From assembly GCA_039583875.1 (NCBI GenBank), contig CM077162.1:65841259-65905258 (forward strand): DNA of 64,000 nucleotides, read 5' to 3'. Under the pieces are notes generated by a model that worked only from the letters and a program-made list of their open reading frames with translations, made no database searches and had not been told where the DNA came from. Positions 54,717 to 64,000 of this stretch are shown one piece after another. Made by a program: the position numbers and the translations under genes. How positions within the stretch are numbered: the first letter of the stretch is position 1; every line of letters starts with the position of its first letter. This DNA is from Platanthera guangdongensis (Eukaryota; Streptophyta; Magnoliopsida; Asparagales; Orchidaceae).

Positions 54717-54737
54717 TAAAAGTTTTATCTAAAAACG
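52792..54737 (-). repeat. 5' LTR of element C, cut by D
   Basis: Plus-strand start TGTCATAACCCGC. Aligns with 44209-46150; the matching array part lies beyond D, outside the window. Ends in AAAAACG, where D's LTR begins. Confidence 0.88.
54669..54711. repeat. TA microsatellite in 5' LTR C
   Basis: Uninterrupted (TA) run of about 21 units, homologous to 46083-46128. Confidence 0.9.
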
Positions 54738-54770
54738 TGAAAGTGTAAGTTAGATCTGATATACTCTAGA

Positions 54771-54796
54771 GGGCGGGGGGGGGGGGGGGGGGGGGG
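54771..54796. repeat. Poly-G run in U5 of LTR D
   Basis: GGG-C-G22 in the plus strand between CTCTAGA and TGAATAGAG. Confidence 0.9.
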
Positions 54797-55799
54797 TGAA
54801 TAGAGTATGGTGCTTGCTAAAAACTTTTTACAACTGTTGTTGTATACCTAAGTGAACAGGGAAGCAAATGACATAAAGTAAGCACAACAATTAACTAAGC
54901 GCAGAGAAATCATAGATCACAGCCAGAAAACAAAAGAAAACAAGCAACTAGAAGACACAAGGAGCTACAGTGGTTCCCCAATCAATCTGGGTACATCTAC
55001 TCTTCTACCACCCTAGGTAGGAATCCACTGCAGGATGAGTTGATCAGGTGTCCTGGGCACCAATGGGTTTTGATCAGGTCCCCAAAAACTAAACCCTCAA
55101 GTCTTTTGGAAGGAGACTTACAACCAGAATAATTTTGAAGGGATTTAAAACCCTGTACAGGAATAAGAAAGAGAGGGTGATAGTGTCTTCTATGTCAACA
55201 GTCAGAGAGAAGACTTGTGGATTGATGTAGTAGCTCTTGCTCCCCCTGAGATCTTGAATTGGTCAGGAATGCTGGAGCACTGCTTCAGGGTGATAGGCCT
55301 TCAATGACCTAGAATGCCTGGACCAGAACTGCTTCAGAAACTTCTTTGACAAATTGATAAAGTTCTGATGTCCTTTGAAGTTGTCCTGGGAAAGAAGAAG
55401 ACTCTTGATTGAATTTAGTTGTTCTTCTTCTTCTTCTTCTTGAGAGAGTTCTCTGGTCAAGGCTGATTGCAGTCAAGAACTTTAGCTTTGAGAATGATTG
55501 TTCTTCTGCAATCTTTTGAGTATTTTCTGTACTGTAATTCTTGAACTCTGCTTGATTCTGTATTTTCTTGTGTCTCTATGTGTCTGCAACTGACTGAAAG
55601 ATATTCAAACTTTTTGAATTGTCGAGCAGTAATTACAGTCGGCCTTAGAAAGAATCAGCAATCAATGACTTTCCTAACTGTCCCATAGACAAACGACATG
55701 TAATCATCCATAGTCAATGTGCGTTCTAACGGTAACATTCCGAGAAGATCTGGCATTAAATATTCAGGAATCAGCGCCAAGAAACGAGACGGGAACCTT

Positions 55800-56490
55800 G
55801 AAGAAAACCTAATCTGGATTCGTTGAACGAAGAACACAATTCGTCGAGCTGAACTTGTGTTCGTCGAGCTGAGCTTGAGTTCGTCGAGCTGAGCTTGATT
55901 TCGTCGAGCTGAGCTTGATAAAGTTCGTCGACCAGATAATCTTCATACATCTGACAGACATTCTTCATTCGTCGAGCTAAGAAATAGAATCATCGACCTG
56001 AGAAAAGTTGTGGACATAGACAAAATATCCTATATCTGCTGAAATGCTGTGTTGACATAAATTGGTGTCGACAGATAGATCTTGGTGTCGACACAAATCC
56101 TCTGGTGTCAACAGAAGCTGGTGTCGACTGAAATCCTGGTGTAGACATAAGCTGACTGGTGTCGACACAAACCCTAAGTGTCGACACAGATTCTCTGAGT
56201 CCAGAAATCGTCGAGTATAGAATAACATTCGTCGAACTGAGAAGCTGACTTCGTCGACCTGAGAAGTTGTGAACTTGAGGTCCAAGTTCGTCGAGCTCAG
56301 AATATAATTCGTCGACCGAATCTTGAGGCTGGACTTAGAAAATATTTGAAGTCCTCCTGACTTTGGCTTGATGTAGGAACTGAGTTTTCGTCGAACATAG
56401 AACATACATCGTCAAGCTCAGCACTACGAATTGTCTCATGATCGTCGAGCGCAGAATTCCTTTCGTCGAGCCGAGTTCGACGAACGTCGA
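55800..56490. promoter_or_regulatory. Composite palindrome array (LTR D)
   Basis: TTCGTCGAGCTGAG-type copies on both sides (55840-55985, 56205-56490) and a central block of GTGTCGACA copies (56045-56185), mirroring I. Several CG sites are changed to TG/CA (GTGTTGACA, GTGTCAACA). Confidence 0.87.
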
Positions 56491-56677
56491 ACTCACTTTA
56501 CTTAGCCTTGAAAACTTGTGAGTCTGGAGTCTCTGAGGGTCTTGTTGAAAGCTGGTCCATCTGGAGTTGAGCCTAAGGACTTAACCTAGACTCTAGGACA
56601 CAAATTGACCCTGACTAAACATGATGGGTCACAACCTAAGTCAGTGAACCTAGCCCAAATCAACTATGGATCCAACA

Positions 56678-56694
56678 ATCTCCCCCTATTTGGG
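56678..56694 (-). other. Polypurine tract (element D)
   Basis: Minus strand CCCAAATAGGGGGAGAT directly before the LTR start. Confidence 0.88.
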
Positions 56695-56856
56695 TGAGGT
56701 CACTAACAGAGACTCAAGACAGAAAAACAAAGCAAGAAAAAAGATATATCTAACAGAGAACTATAACACATGCAACAGATATATATATACACAGCTTTGT
56801 TTAACAGATAGCACAGTTTAAAGCAAATAGCAGACAGAAATGAAATAACAAGAAAA

Positions 56857-59651
56857 TTACTTCTTTGGCTTCTTCTGCTGAGGTTTGTCTTCAGCTTTCT
56901 TTTCTCCTGGCTTCTTGAAAATGATTTGTCTGTTAGGATTTTGAGCTTGAGCCACTGTCATGGTCATATCAGCTACCCTAATAATTTTTAATGATGTTGC
57001 TCTGAGGACAACTGCTTCTGGATGAAGTTTCATATAGTCGTCAACATTAAACAATTTGTTGCCTTTGTCAAATCTTTTCAGCTCTTCCTTTCCATACTTT
57101 GACATAGTTGAAAGACCAGAAATTTCTTTTTCTTCTACTTTGGCTTTATTTATCAAAGATAGACCAATCAACTCTTGGTACCTAGCCATTTTTGCTGTAT
57201 TAGCAGTCTCTGGATCTTCGAAAGGAATTGGAGGGGAGTCTGGCTTCTTTGGGCTTTCAGCTTTATGAGCTTCAGAACTATGTTGCTGCTGCTGCTTATG
57301 TTGACTACCTGAGGAGGATGGCCTCTGCTGTCTGCTTCCAGAAGATCTCCCTGACTGTCTCTGATAAGTTTGCATTGGGGCAGATCTCTGGGAGCTAGAG
57401 CCACTGGTACCAGCTGCAGGGGGAGGAGGAGGATCCTTCCTGTATCTATGCACTGGAGGAGGGGAGTATCTCCTGCTTCTCTTTCTTTCTTTCTGCTAGT
57501 TTTTGGATAGCCACATCCATGCTGGCATTCCCTTATATGGAGTCACATTGTACAAAATATAGTAGGGAGTGTCTGCAGTGGGATTTGGCTTGGGAGGAGG
57601 AGTAGCCTTTCTCTTCTTTGCCAACAATCTCTTTTTCCTGCTAGCTACATCCACATCAGAATCAATTTCATCATCATCAGATTCTGAATCATAAGGGGTA
57701 TCATACAATGAATCCAAAGCTTTTAAGGCTTTATCAGAAACAACAGCCTTTACTGTAGGAGGGGCATAAGGATCAGGAATAAGAGTTTCAGCAACAAGAG
57801 AAGAATTATCTGTATAAGATTTAGAAACACAAGAGACAGAGCTTTCAGCTACTGCCTTATTGTCTTCTTCAATGTCTGCCTATATAAGCTCTTCTAGAGT
57901 AGGCATTGGAGAGTCATCCATAATAAAGTCTGGTGCTGAAACTGGCACTAGAGTATCTTCTGGAATGACCTCTGGACTGGAAGCTGAGAAGGAGGCTGAA
58001 GCTGAGAGAGTAAAATTGTCACAGAGTTGCTTGACAACTGCTGGACTGGTTGGAGAGGTATAAGGTACCATAGCCAAATAGGGCTTAGAGAAATCTGCTA
58101 GAGGGAATTGCATATGTACAGAGTCAAAACTTCTTAACAAAACTAATAAATTCACTGTGGGTTTTAAGTAGAAATCACCAACAGGAGTTATTTGAGCAAC
58201 TGACTCATCCAAATCAATGTCAGTATCCATAAATTGAATTAACTCAAACATTTCAGCATCAAAGTCTGTCAAAACTGGTGTATCCTTATCTGAATCTGCT
58301 GGAGAGGGAACTTCTGTGACTGCTGCTGCTGCTGTATCTGTATCTGCTGCAACTTCATCATATAGAATCTCACCCTGCCTGGGCTCAGGAAGACCTGGAG
58401 CCAGGCCCCTAGATGAAGAGGGGGCAGTAGAGAGAAGAGAGATCTAGGTAGATAAGGAATTAATGGAGGTCACAAGAGGTGTAATGGCCTCTTGGATCAA
58501 AGATTTAATGAGAGGTGTGAGCAAAGGAATGAGGGTGGATGGATAAAATAGGGAAGGGGATGGAATGGGATGAGGAATAACAGATGGAGGAGGGGCATCT
58601 AGCATGATTGCATCTGATGGTATATGGTAAGATGGAATGGTGGATAAGTGTGGGGGAAGAGGAGACTGTGGGGGTGTAGGAATAGGAATGTCCTGAGGGG
58701 AATCTGGAGGAGTGTGTTGATGATCAACTTGCAAGGGGGAAGATGGAGGTGAAGATAGAATGTTTGTCAGGTCAAGTGATGGAGATGAAGGAGGGGTAGG
58801 TACATGAGGAGGTTTCTTTGGAGGAAGAGGTGCTGGAATAGATGGTTGAGATGGAGGAACCTCTTCAAAGGGTGGAGAGCGGCCTTTACAGCCCTTGTGC
58901 TCTCAGAAGTTTAGAGGGAGGAGGAAGAAGCCTTTGAGGGCTTCGAGATGGTACTCTCCCACCTTCCAAACAGAGCGCAAGTGAGGCGCTTGCTGGTGTT
59001 TATGGAGATGGTCGGGGAGACCATACAATCAGCAGCCTTCTCCTTGAGAAATACTCCCAATAATCTGCCAAAGCAGACTTCCTTCTTGCTGTTCTTCTTT
59101 TTGATCAAATCAAAGAACACCTTACTCCAATCAACATGTCACTTATTCACTACTGCACACATTATCAGAAATTGGTGACGAGTAATATAGTCGTGAGCAG
59201 AGTGCTTGGCCATCAGAATCTTTCCCGTAATATCTGCCAAAAATTGGTAGGCGGCGGATAATTGCTTTTTCAACAACTTATTAGGGTTGTTACCAGAGAA
59301 ACCCATTAATTTCAGCATATCATTGAATTCCTCAGAATCCATTTCCAAATTGTCTTCTCCATTCACTAATCCAAATATCTCAGATAGAACTGCGGGATAG
59401 AGGGAAACAGCAGTGTTCCCTATATTGCCGCTCAAAATATCTTCGTCAGAAACAGTAAATGTATATACCCATTCTCGTATTTCCGTTCCATGAAGTTTGA
59501 TGCGCCTGATCATGAAATCCTTTAAACTTAGTTCTTCCAGTAGTTCTAGGATGTATAGAAAGATGGGGTCAGAGTGTTGAAACGACTCAAAGTCCATGTC
59601 GAATCCTGTGTCAAACTTCATTGCAACCAAAGCACCTGAGGGAATCACCAT
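56857..59651 (-). pseudogene. ORF3 of element D, broken
   Basis: ATG 59651 (MVIPSGALVAMKFDTGF). 59651-59139 is open and, past a stop at 59136, 59120-58911 continues the folded domain (HVDWSKVFFDLIKKKNSKKEVCFGRLLGVFLKE) with the same pattern as G and E. A Pro/Ser-rich middle (58734-58444), an acidic part (58272-57880), KALDSLYDTPYDSESDDDE (57717-57496) and a basic/Pro/Gln-rich tail (57453-56857, KPGEKKAEDKPQQKKPKK) follow, separated by about five stops or shifts. Tail matches I. Function unknown; no membrane span noticed. Confidence 0.75.
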
Positions 59652-59737
59652 TGATGTCCTGCAAGAAAAACACAGAGAAAAATGGCGATCAAGAGCAAGG
59701 GAGCTGAAAGTGCGGGACGGAGGTCGAAGAAAACCTA

Positions 59738-59745
59738 GATATAAG
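59738..59745 (-). promoter_or_regulatory. TATA-like box upstream of ORF3 (element D)
   Basis: CTTATATC on the minus strand, about 90 nt before ORF3's ATG, downstream of the spacer array; weaker match than in G and E. Confidence 0.4.
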
Positions 59746-59759
59746 ATTTTCAGAATATG

Positions 59760-60035
59760 AATCGACAAACTCCGTTCCACGAAAAAGAAAAATTCTTCGA
59801 ACTGAGCTCGAGGAAATAAATTATAGATAGATAATTCGTCGATCTCATCCAGAATAATCGAAAACAGTTCGTCGATCTTCGTTCGACGAAAAGTCTTCAG
59901 AAGCAAAGTTCGTCAATCTCTGGTCGACGAAAATTGTTCCCTCATACAGAGAATTCGTCGATCTCCGTTCGACGAGAATCTCTCAAACTTTCCCTAATTC
60001 GTCGAACTCCGTTCGACGAACTCTGGAAAATTCAT
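59760..60035. promoter_or_regulatory. TTCGTCGA/TCGACGAA array in pol-ORF3 spacer (element D)
   Basis: Four to five inverted pairs, for example TTCGTCGAAC..GTTCGACGAA with a 3-base centre near 59998, plus single copies. Same motif as in D's LTR. Confidence 0.88.
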
Positions 60036-60051
60036 CGAATGCAGACAGAAA

Positions 60052-61828
60052 CTAGGTTAACTCTTCTCCATCAATCATTCCCAGTTGATTTATAAAGAAC
60101 AGATGGGTTTTCTCATCCAATGGCTTGGTGAAAATATCTGCTCTCTGTAGATCAGTAGGAATGTGGATCAAGTTAATTTTCTTTTTGTCCACATTATCTC
60201 TAATGAAATGATGTCTTATTTCAATATGTTTTGTCCTAGAATGGTGAACTGGATTCTGTGCTATAGCAATAGCACTAGTATTATCACAAAATAAAGTTGA
60301 ATTATTTAAGTTGACACCATAATCTGAGAGTTGGTTTTGTATCCATAGCATTTATGAACAGCAACTACCAGCAGCCATGTATTCTGCTTCTGCAGTTGAT
60401 GTAGACACAGATGTATGCTTTTTACAAAACCAGGAGACAAGTCTCATACCAAGGAACTGGCATGTTCCAGAGGTACTTTTCCTATCCATTCTACTTCCAG
60501 CATAGTCAGCATCTGAGTATCCAGTTAACTCAAACTCTGACTCTACAGGTATACCAGAGTCCTAGATTAGGGCAACTCTTTATATATCTCAAAATTCTTT
60601 TTAGGAAAATAAGGTGAGATTCTTTAGAGTTCACTTGGAACCTAGCACAAAGACATGTGACAAACATTATATCAGGTCTGCTAGCTGTTAGGTAAAATAG
60701 GGATCTAACAATTGCCCTATAATTTTTCTGATCCACTGGTTTCCCTGCTGTATCAGAATCCACAACAGCATCTGTAGCCATAGGGGTTTTTATCCCTGAA
60801 GCATCACCCATCCCAAACTTTTTGATAAACTCTTTAGCATTCTTAGCTTGGGAGAGGAAGATACCATCTGGGAGCTGCTTCACTTGGAGACCAAGGAAGT
60901 AGGAAAGCTTACCCATGCTACTCATCTCAAATTTTGAATGTATGAGGTCAGCAAACCTCTTGCACAATTTGGGATCAGTAGACCCAAAAATAATATCATC
61001 CACATATATTTGTACTAACAGAATTTGGTCCTTATGATGTCTAGTGAAAAGTGTTTTATCTATGGTTCCTCTTGTAAATTCATGCTCTAAGAGAAAGCTT
61101 ACTAGGGTCTCATACCAAGCTCTTGGAGCTTGCTTTAGACCATAGAGAGCTTTATGCAATTTAAAAACAAAAGAGGGTTGAGTAGGAGAGATAAGACCTG
61201 GAGGTTGTTCTACATAAACCTCTTCTTGAAGTACTCCATTCAGAAATGCACTTTTGACATCCATCTGGTAGACCTTGAATCTCTTGTAAGCTGCATAGGC
61301 AAGGAATATCCTAATGGCCTCTAACCTTGCAACAGGGGCAAAGGTTTGGTCATAGTCTATTCCTTCCTCTTGTCTGTAGCCTTGAGCAACAAGCCTAGCC
61401 TTGTTTCTCACTATGTTGCCTTGAGCATCCAACTTGTTCCTGTAGACCCATTTGGTTCCAATAACTGGGTAGTTATGGGGTCTTGGAACCAAATCCCAAA
61501 CTCTACATCTCTCAAACTGATTGAGTTCCTCTTGCATTGCAATGATCCAGTGGGGATCTTGCTCTGCCTCATGTATGGTGAGAGGTTCAATTTGAGAGAG
61601 AAAATAAGCATGCATCAAGTCTTGGTTGAGTTGATGCCTTGTCTGTACACCTACTGAGATGTCTCCAATTACTTGAGATCTGGGGTGATCTCTAAGTGTG
61701 ACAAGATCAGTTGGTGGAGTTGGTTGAGCAACAACTTCAGTATTTAATTCCTCTTGGGGAATGATACTAACTATTGGGGGAAGTTCAACCGCTTCCTCTT
61801 GAATTTCCTCATCACTATGTTCAGCATC
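60052..61828 (-). pseudogene. Copia reverse transcriptase and RNase H (element D)
   Basis: 61618-60530: [54 protein letters not shown], catalytic [12 protein letters not shown] intact, then [20 protein letters not shown] one-base shift near 60540 and a stop near 60352 break RNase H; its end (LFCDNTSAIAIAQNPVHHS, RADIFTKPLDEKTHLFF) is open at 60351-60052. 61619-61828 is the linker to integrase with a stop. Confidence 0.87.
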
Positions 61829-62984
61829 CTATAGAGTGGGATGGTGTGATACCTCTTGGGTAAGGTTCAGTCCATCCATAGACTCACACAGTGGTTGAAC
61901 CTGCAAAGAGCTTATGGTAGAAATTTCTTTCTCCTTGTATGACATGTTAGTCTCATCAAAAGATACATGAACAGATTCTTCAATTTTAATAGTTGATTTA
62001 TTATACACCCTATAAGCCTTACTGATCATGGAGTATTCCAGAAACACTCCTTCATCAGCTTTAGCTTGAAATTTTGCTAAGTATCTCTTGTCATTATTGT
62101 GAATGTAACAAATACAACCAAAGATTCTAAAATAGTCTACTTTAGGTTTCTTCCCTTTGAGTAATTCATAGGGAGTCTTGCCCTTAAGTTTATGTATCAA
62201 GCTTCTATTCAACACATAGTTGGAGGTGTTCATTGCCTCTGCCCAAAACGATAGAGGAAGATGAGCATCTGACAATAATGTAGTAGCAGATTCAATAAGG
62301 GTTCTATTTTTCCTTTCAGCTACACAATTTTGTTGAGGAGTTCTAGGAGCTGAGAAAGTATGCCTGATCCCTTCACTTTGACAGAACTCTTGCATAAGAA
62401 GAGAATCAAACTCTGTCCCATGATCACTTCTGATCAGGGCAATGTGAGTGTTGAACTCAATCTGTATGCATTTGAGAAACTCTGTCAAACACTTAAAGTT
62501 ATCAGACTTCTTCCTCAGAAAGAACACCCATGTGAATCTAGAGAAGTCATCTACAACTACTAAGGTATAAGATTTCCCTCCTAAGCTTTGTACTGTAATG
62601 GGTCCAAAAAGATCCATGTGTAACAAATACAAAATCGTAGGTGAATCACTCTTATTAAGTGACTTGAAACTATTTTTGGTTTGCTTGCCTAATTGACAAG
62701 CCCTGCAAAGTCCTTCCTTCTTGTAGGGGCCAGAAGGTAGTCCTCTAACAAGGTTGTCCTTGGTATAGCCTAGCAATGGTTCTAAGGTTTATGTCTTAAT
62801 CTCTTATGCCATAATTCATTAGGTCTATAAATAGAATTAAACAGACAAATATCTACCTTGGTTGAAAGAAAATCTACAAGATAGATGTTATCTTTCTTTT
62901 ACCTGTCAACACAATTGTGTTGTCCTCTGATTTGATCTTGCATAAGGATTTGCTGAAGGTCACATAGTAGCCTTCATCACATAG
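61829..62984 (-). pseudogene. Copia integrase (element D)
   Basis: 62776-61829 is open: CRACQLGKQTKNSFKS (zinc finger cysteines present), HMDLFGPITVQSLGGKSY, VDDFSRFTWVFF, LIRSDHGTEFDS, RTPQQNCVAERKNRTL, so D-D-E is complete, then GKKPKVDYFRIFGCICY. The zinc finger His part (about 62770-62980) is disrupted by a stop or shift. Confidence 0.85.
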
Positions 62985-63239
62985 TTAACTGATACTGATC
63001 AAGTTGTGCTTCAGTCCTTCCACATAGGCTACTTTCTTGAATGTGATTGAGCCAATCTGGACTGCACCATATCCTTTTGTTAGTCCAAAGTTTGAGTCAC
63101 CAAATATTACTTTGGGTCCAAGCTTGGCTCTGAAGGATGTGAAATTGTCCTTGTTTCCTGTTATGTGCTTTGAGCACCCACTATCCAGATACCATTGCTG
63201 GTTTGATGTTGGATAGGTCTTCACCTGCACATAAAACAA
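62985..63239 (-). pseudogene. Copia protease and pre-integrase part (element D)
   Basis: WYLDSGCSKHITGNKDNF carries D-S-G; VIFGDSNFGLTKGYGAVQIG and KHNLISIS follow. Just upstream the minus strand reads TTTTATGTGCAGGTGAAG, again splice-acceptor-like at the gag-pol boundary. Confidence 0.82.
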
Positions 63240-64000
63240 TTTACTTATTTTTGACCCAGTTTACCTTGGGCCTAGGTTGATAACCTTTGAATTCAGAAAT
63301 AAAAGACATCTCTGGTTGACTCTTATAGCCTTCAGGATGATATCTCCTAGGAGGTATTATCCATTCAATATAAGGGTTAAACCATTGAGATGTAGAACCT
63401 CTAGGATTGAACTTTGATTTGCCTTTGAAAGAGTTTTCAAAACTCTGAGCTCTGTTCGACGATCTTTGAGCTGAGTTCGACGATCTTGGGTCAGATCGTC
63501 GAGCTCCGTTCGAAGATCGACTGTGCCAGAGTTCAGGGTTTAGAGTTCGTCGACCTGAGTTCGACGATTTAGCCTGAGATCATTGAGCTCCATTCGGCAA
63601 TCGTCGAGCTCCGTTCGACGAATTCTGTTGAACTATGGTTTTCTTAGGTAGATCAGAGTTCTTCCTGGCTACCTCTACAACTCCCTTGCCTTTATCAGAG
63701 ATAAACTTGATTGGGGTTGATAATACTATAGGTTGGCTAGATGAAACACCCAAGCCTAGTGTACTGTTGAATCTTGAGTTCAATGTGCTTGTGATGTCCA
63801 TTAGTTTGATACTTCTCCCATTGAGGGATTCTTCAAACTTCTTGGCCTTTGATAGTTCACTTTTCAGTGAGGCTATTTGCTCCCTACAGCATTCCAACTC
63901 CTCAGAGAGTTTGAGGTTTTCAATTTTTAAAGTGCCGTGTTTAGATAGCTGATTTCTGAGAGAAATGATTTCCTTCTCAGATTTTAGTAAATCTAAACAC
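63240..64000 (-). pseudogene. Gag C-terminal part (element D), truncated by window edge
   Basis: 63897-63580 is coiled-coil-like at its start (ECCREQIASLKSELSKAKKFEESLN), then a linker encoded by the palindrome repeats (SSNGARR), a TGA at 63577, and in the same frame more repeat-encoded SSNSxxR units followed by KGKSKFNPRGSTSQWF. The N-terminal capsid is beyond 64000. Confidence 0.75.
63443..63625. repeat. TCGACGAA palindrome array inside D's gag
   Basis: About ten TTCGTCGA/TCGACGA copies, same motif as in D's LTR and spacer, in phase with the gag frame and encoding Ser-Ser-Asn and Arg-Arg pairs. Confidence 0.85.

Larger units (their letters stand above)
44209..54737 (-). mobile_element. Element C: Ty3/gypsy retrotransposon with 3.1-kb LTRs
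   Basis: 3' LTR 44209-47337, internal region 47338-52791, 5' LTR from 52792, cut at 54737 by copia D. It encodes gag, protease, RT, RNase H and integrase, each with a few stops or shifts. Its tail and motifs fit a chromovirus of the Tekay/Del type (inference). Confidence 0.88.
54738..56677 (-). repeat. 3' LTR of element D
   Basis: 1940 bp, plus-strand ends TGAAAGTG..GATCCAACA. Holds a 22-G run after CTCTAGAGGGC (54775-54796), structured leader (about 54990-55160), and composite array (55800-56490). The TATA box seen in I (CTTATAAG) is replaced by GAATATCTTT here. Confidence 0.9.
54738..64000 (-). mobile_element. Element D: Ty1/copia retrotransposon, runs past the window end
   Basis: 3' LTR 54738-56677, polypurine tract, ORF3 (broken), spacer array, pol and part of gag. 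Same family as I. It interrupts C's 5' LTR. The 5' LTR is outside the window. Confidence 0.9.

Overview
The window is plant nuclear DNA, most likely from a flowering plant, and consists almost wholly of nested LTR retrotransposons. Evidence for a plant: several Ty1/copia elements of the large Maximus/SIRE type (big two-knuckle Gag, long LTRs, an extra ORF after pol), Ty3/gypsy elements with chromodomain-like integrase tails, primer sites matching initiator tRNA-Met (TGGTATCAGA), and no bacterial or organellar genes. I found no convincing host gene, tRNA or rRNA. Species cannot be told.

Layout (letters are mine). A: gypsy, minus, 1-4446, with a probable LTR tip at 7767-7993. I: 5'-truncated copia, plus, 4447-7766. 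H: gypsy LTR, minus, about 7994-9874. X: partial copia LTR, plus, 9885-10192 and 23440-24190, split by G. G: structurally complete copia, minus, 10193-23434, with 2.13-kb LTRs and the 5-bp target duplication CTGTC. F: broken copia, minus, 24191-28074. E: broken copia, minus, 28075-37440, sitting in F's LTR. B: gypsy, minus, 37441-44208, sitting in E's gag. C: gypsy, minus, 44209-54737, sitting in B's LTR. D: copia, minus, 54738 to the window end, sitting in C's LTR. F>E>B>C>D is a five-level nest, and F>X>G is a second branch.

Gene order in each copia element is LTR - gag - protease/integrase/RT/RNase H - spacer - ORF3 - polypurine tract - LTR. Almost every coding region is broken by stops, frameshifts, deletions or catalytic substitutions. 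G is best preserved but has a protease D-S-G to D-S-V change, a lost integrase zinc Cys, and single stops in pol and ORF3.

The most striking signal is non-coding. (1) Nearly every LTR whose promoter is visible carries a dense array of short palindromes just upstream of a TATA box. The motif is family-specific, often with a TCGA core: GTGTCGACAC (G), TTCTCGAGAA (E), ACTCGAGT (X), TCGACGAA pairs (D, I), GTACTCGAGTAC (C), GACACG..CGTGTC (B), TTGAC..GTCAA (H). (2) In G, E and D the same motif recurs in the pol-ORF3 spacer, with a TATA-like box about 90-140 nt before the ORF3 ATG, so ORF3 probably has its own promoter built like the LTR promoter. (3) The transcribed leader of the copia LTRs holds a row of mini-hairpins whose stems differ while pairing is kept, separated by a near-constant linker (TGAGTGTAG-like). 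These three features together are my candidate for an undescribed system.
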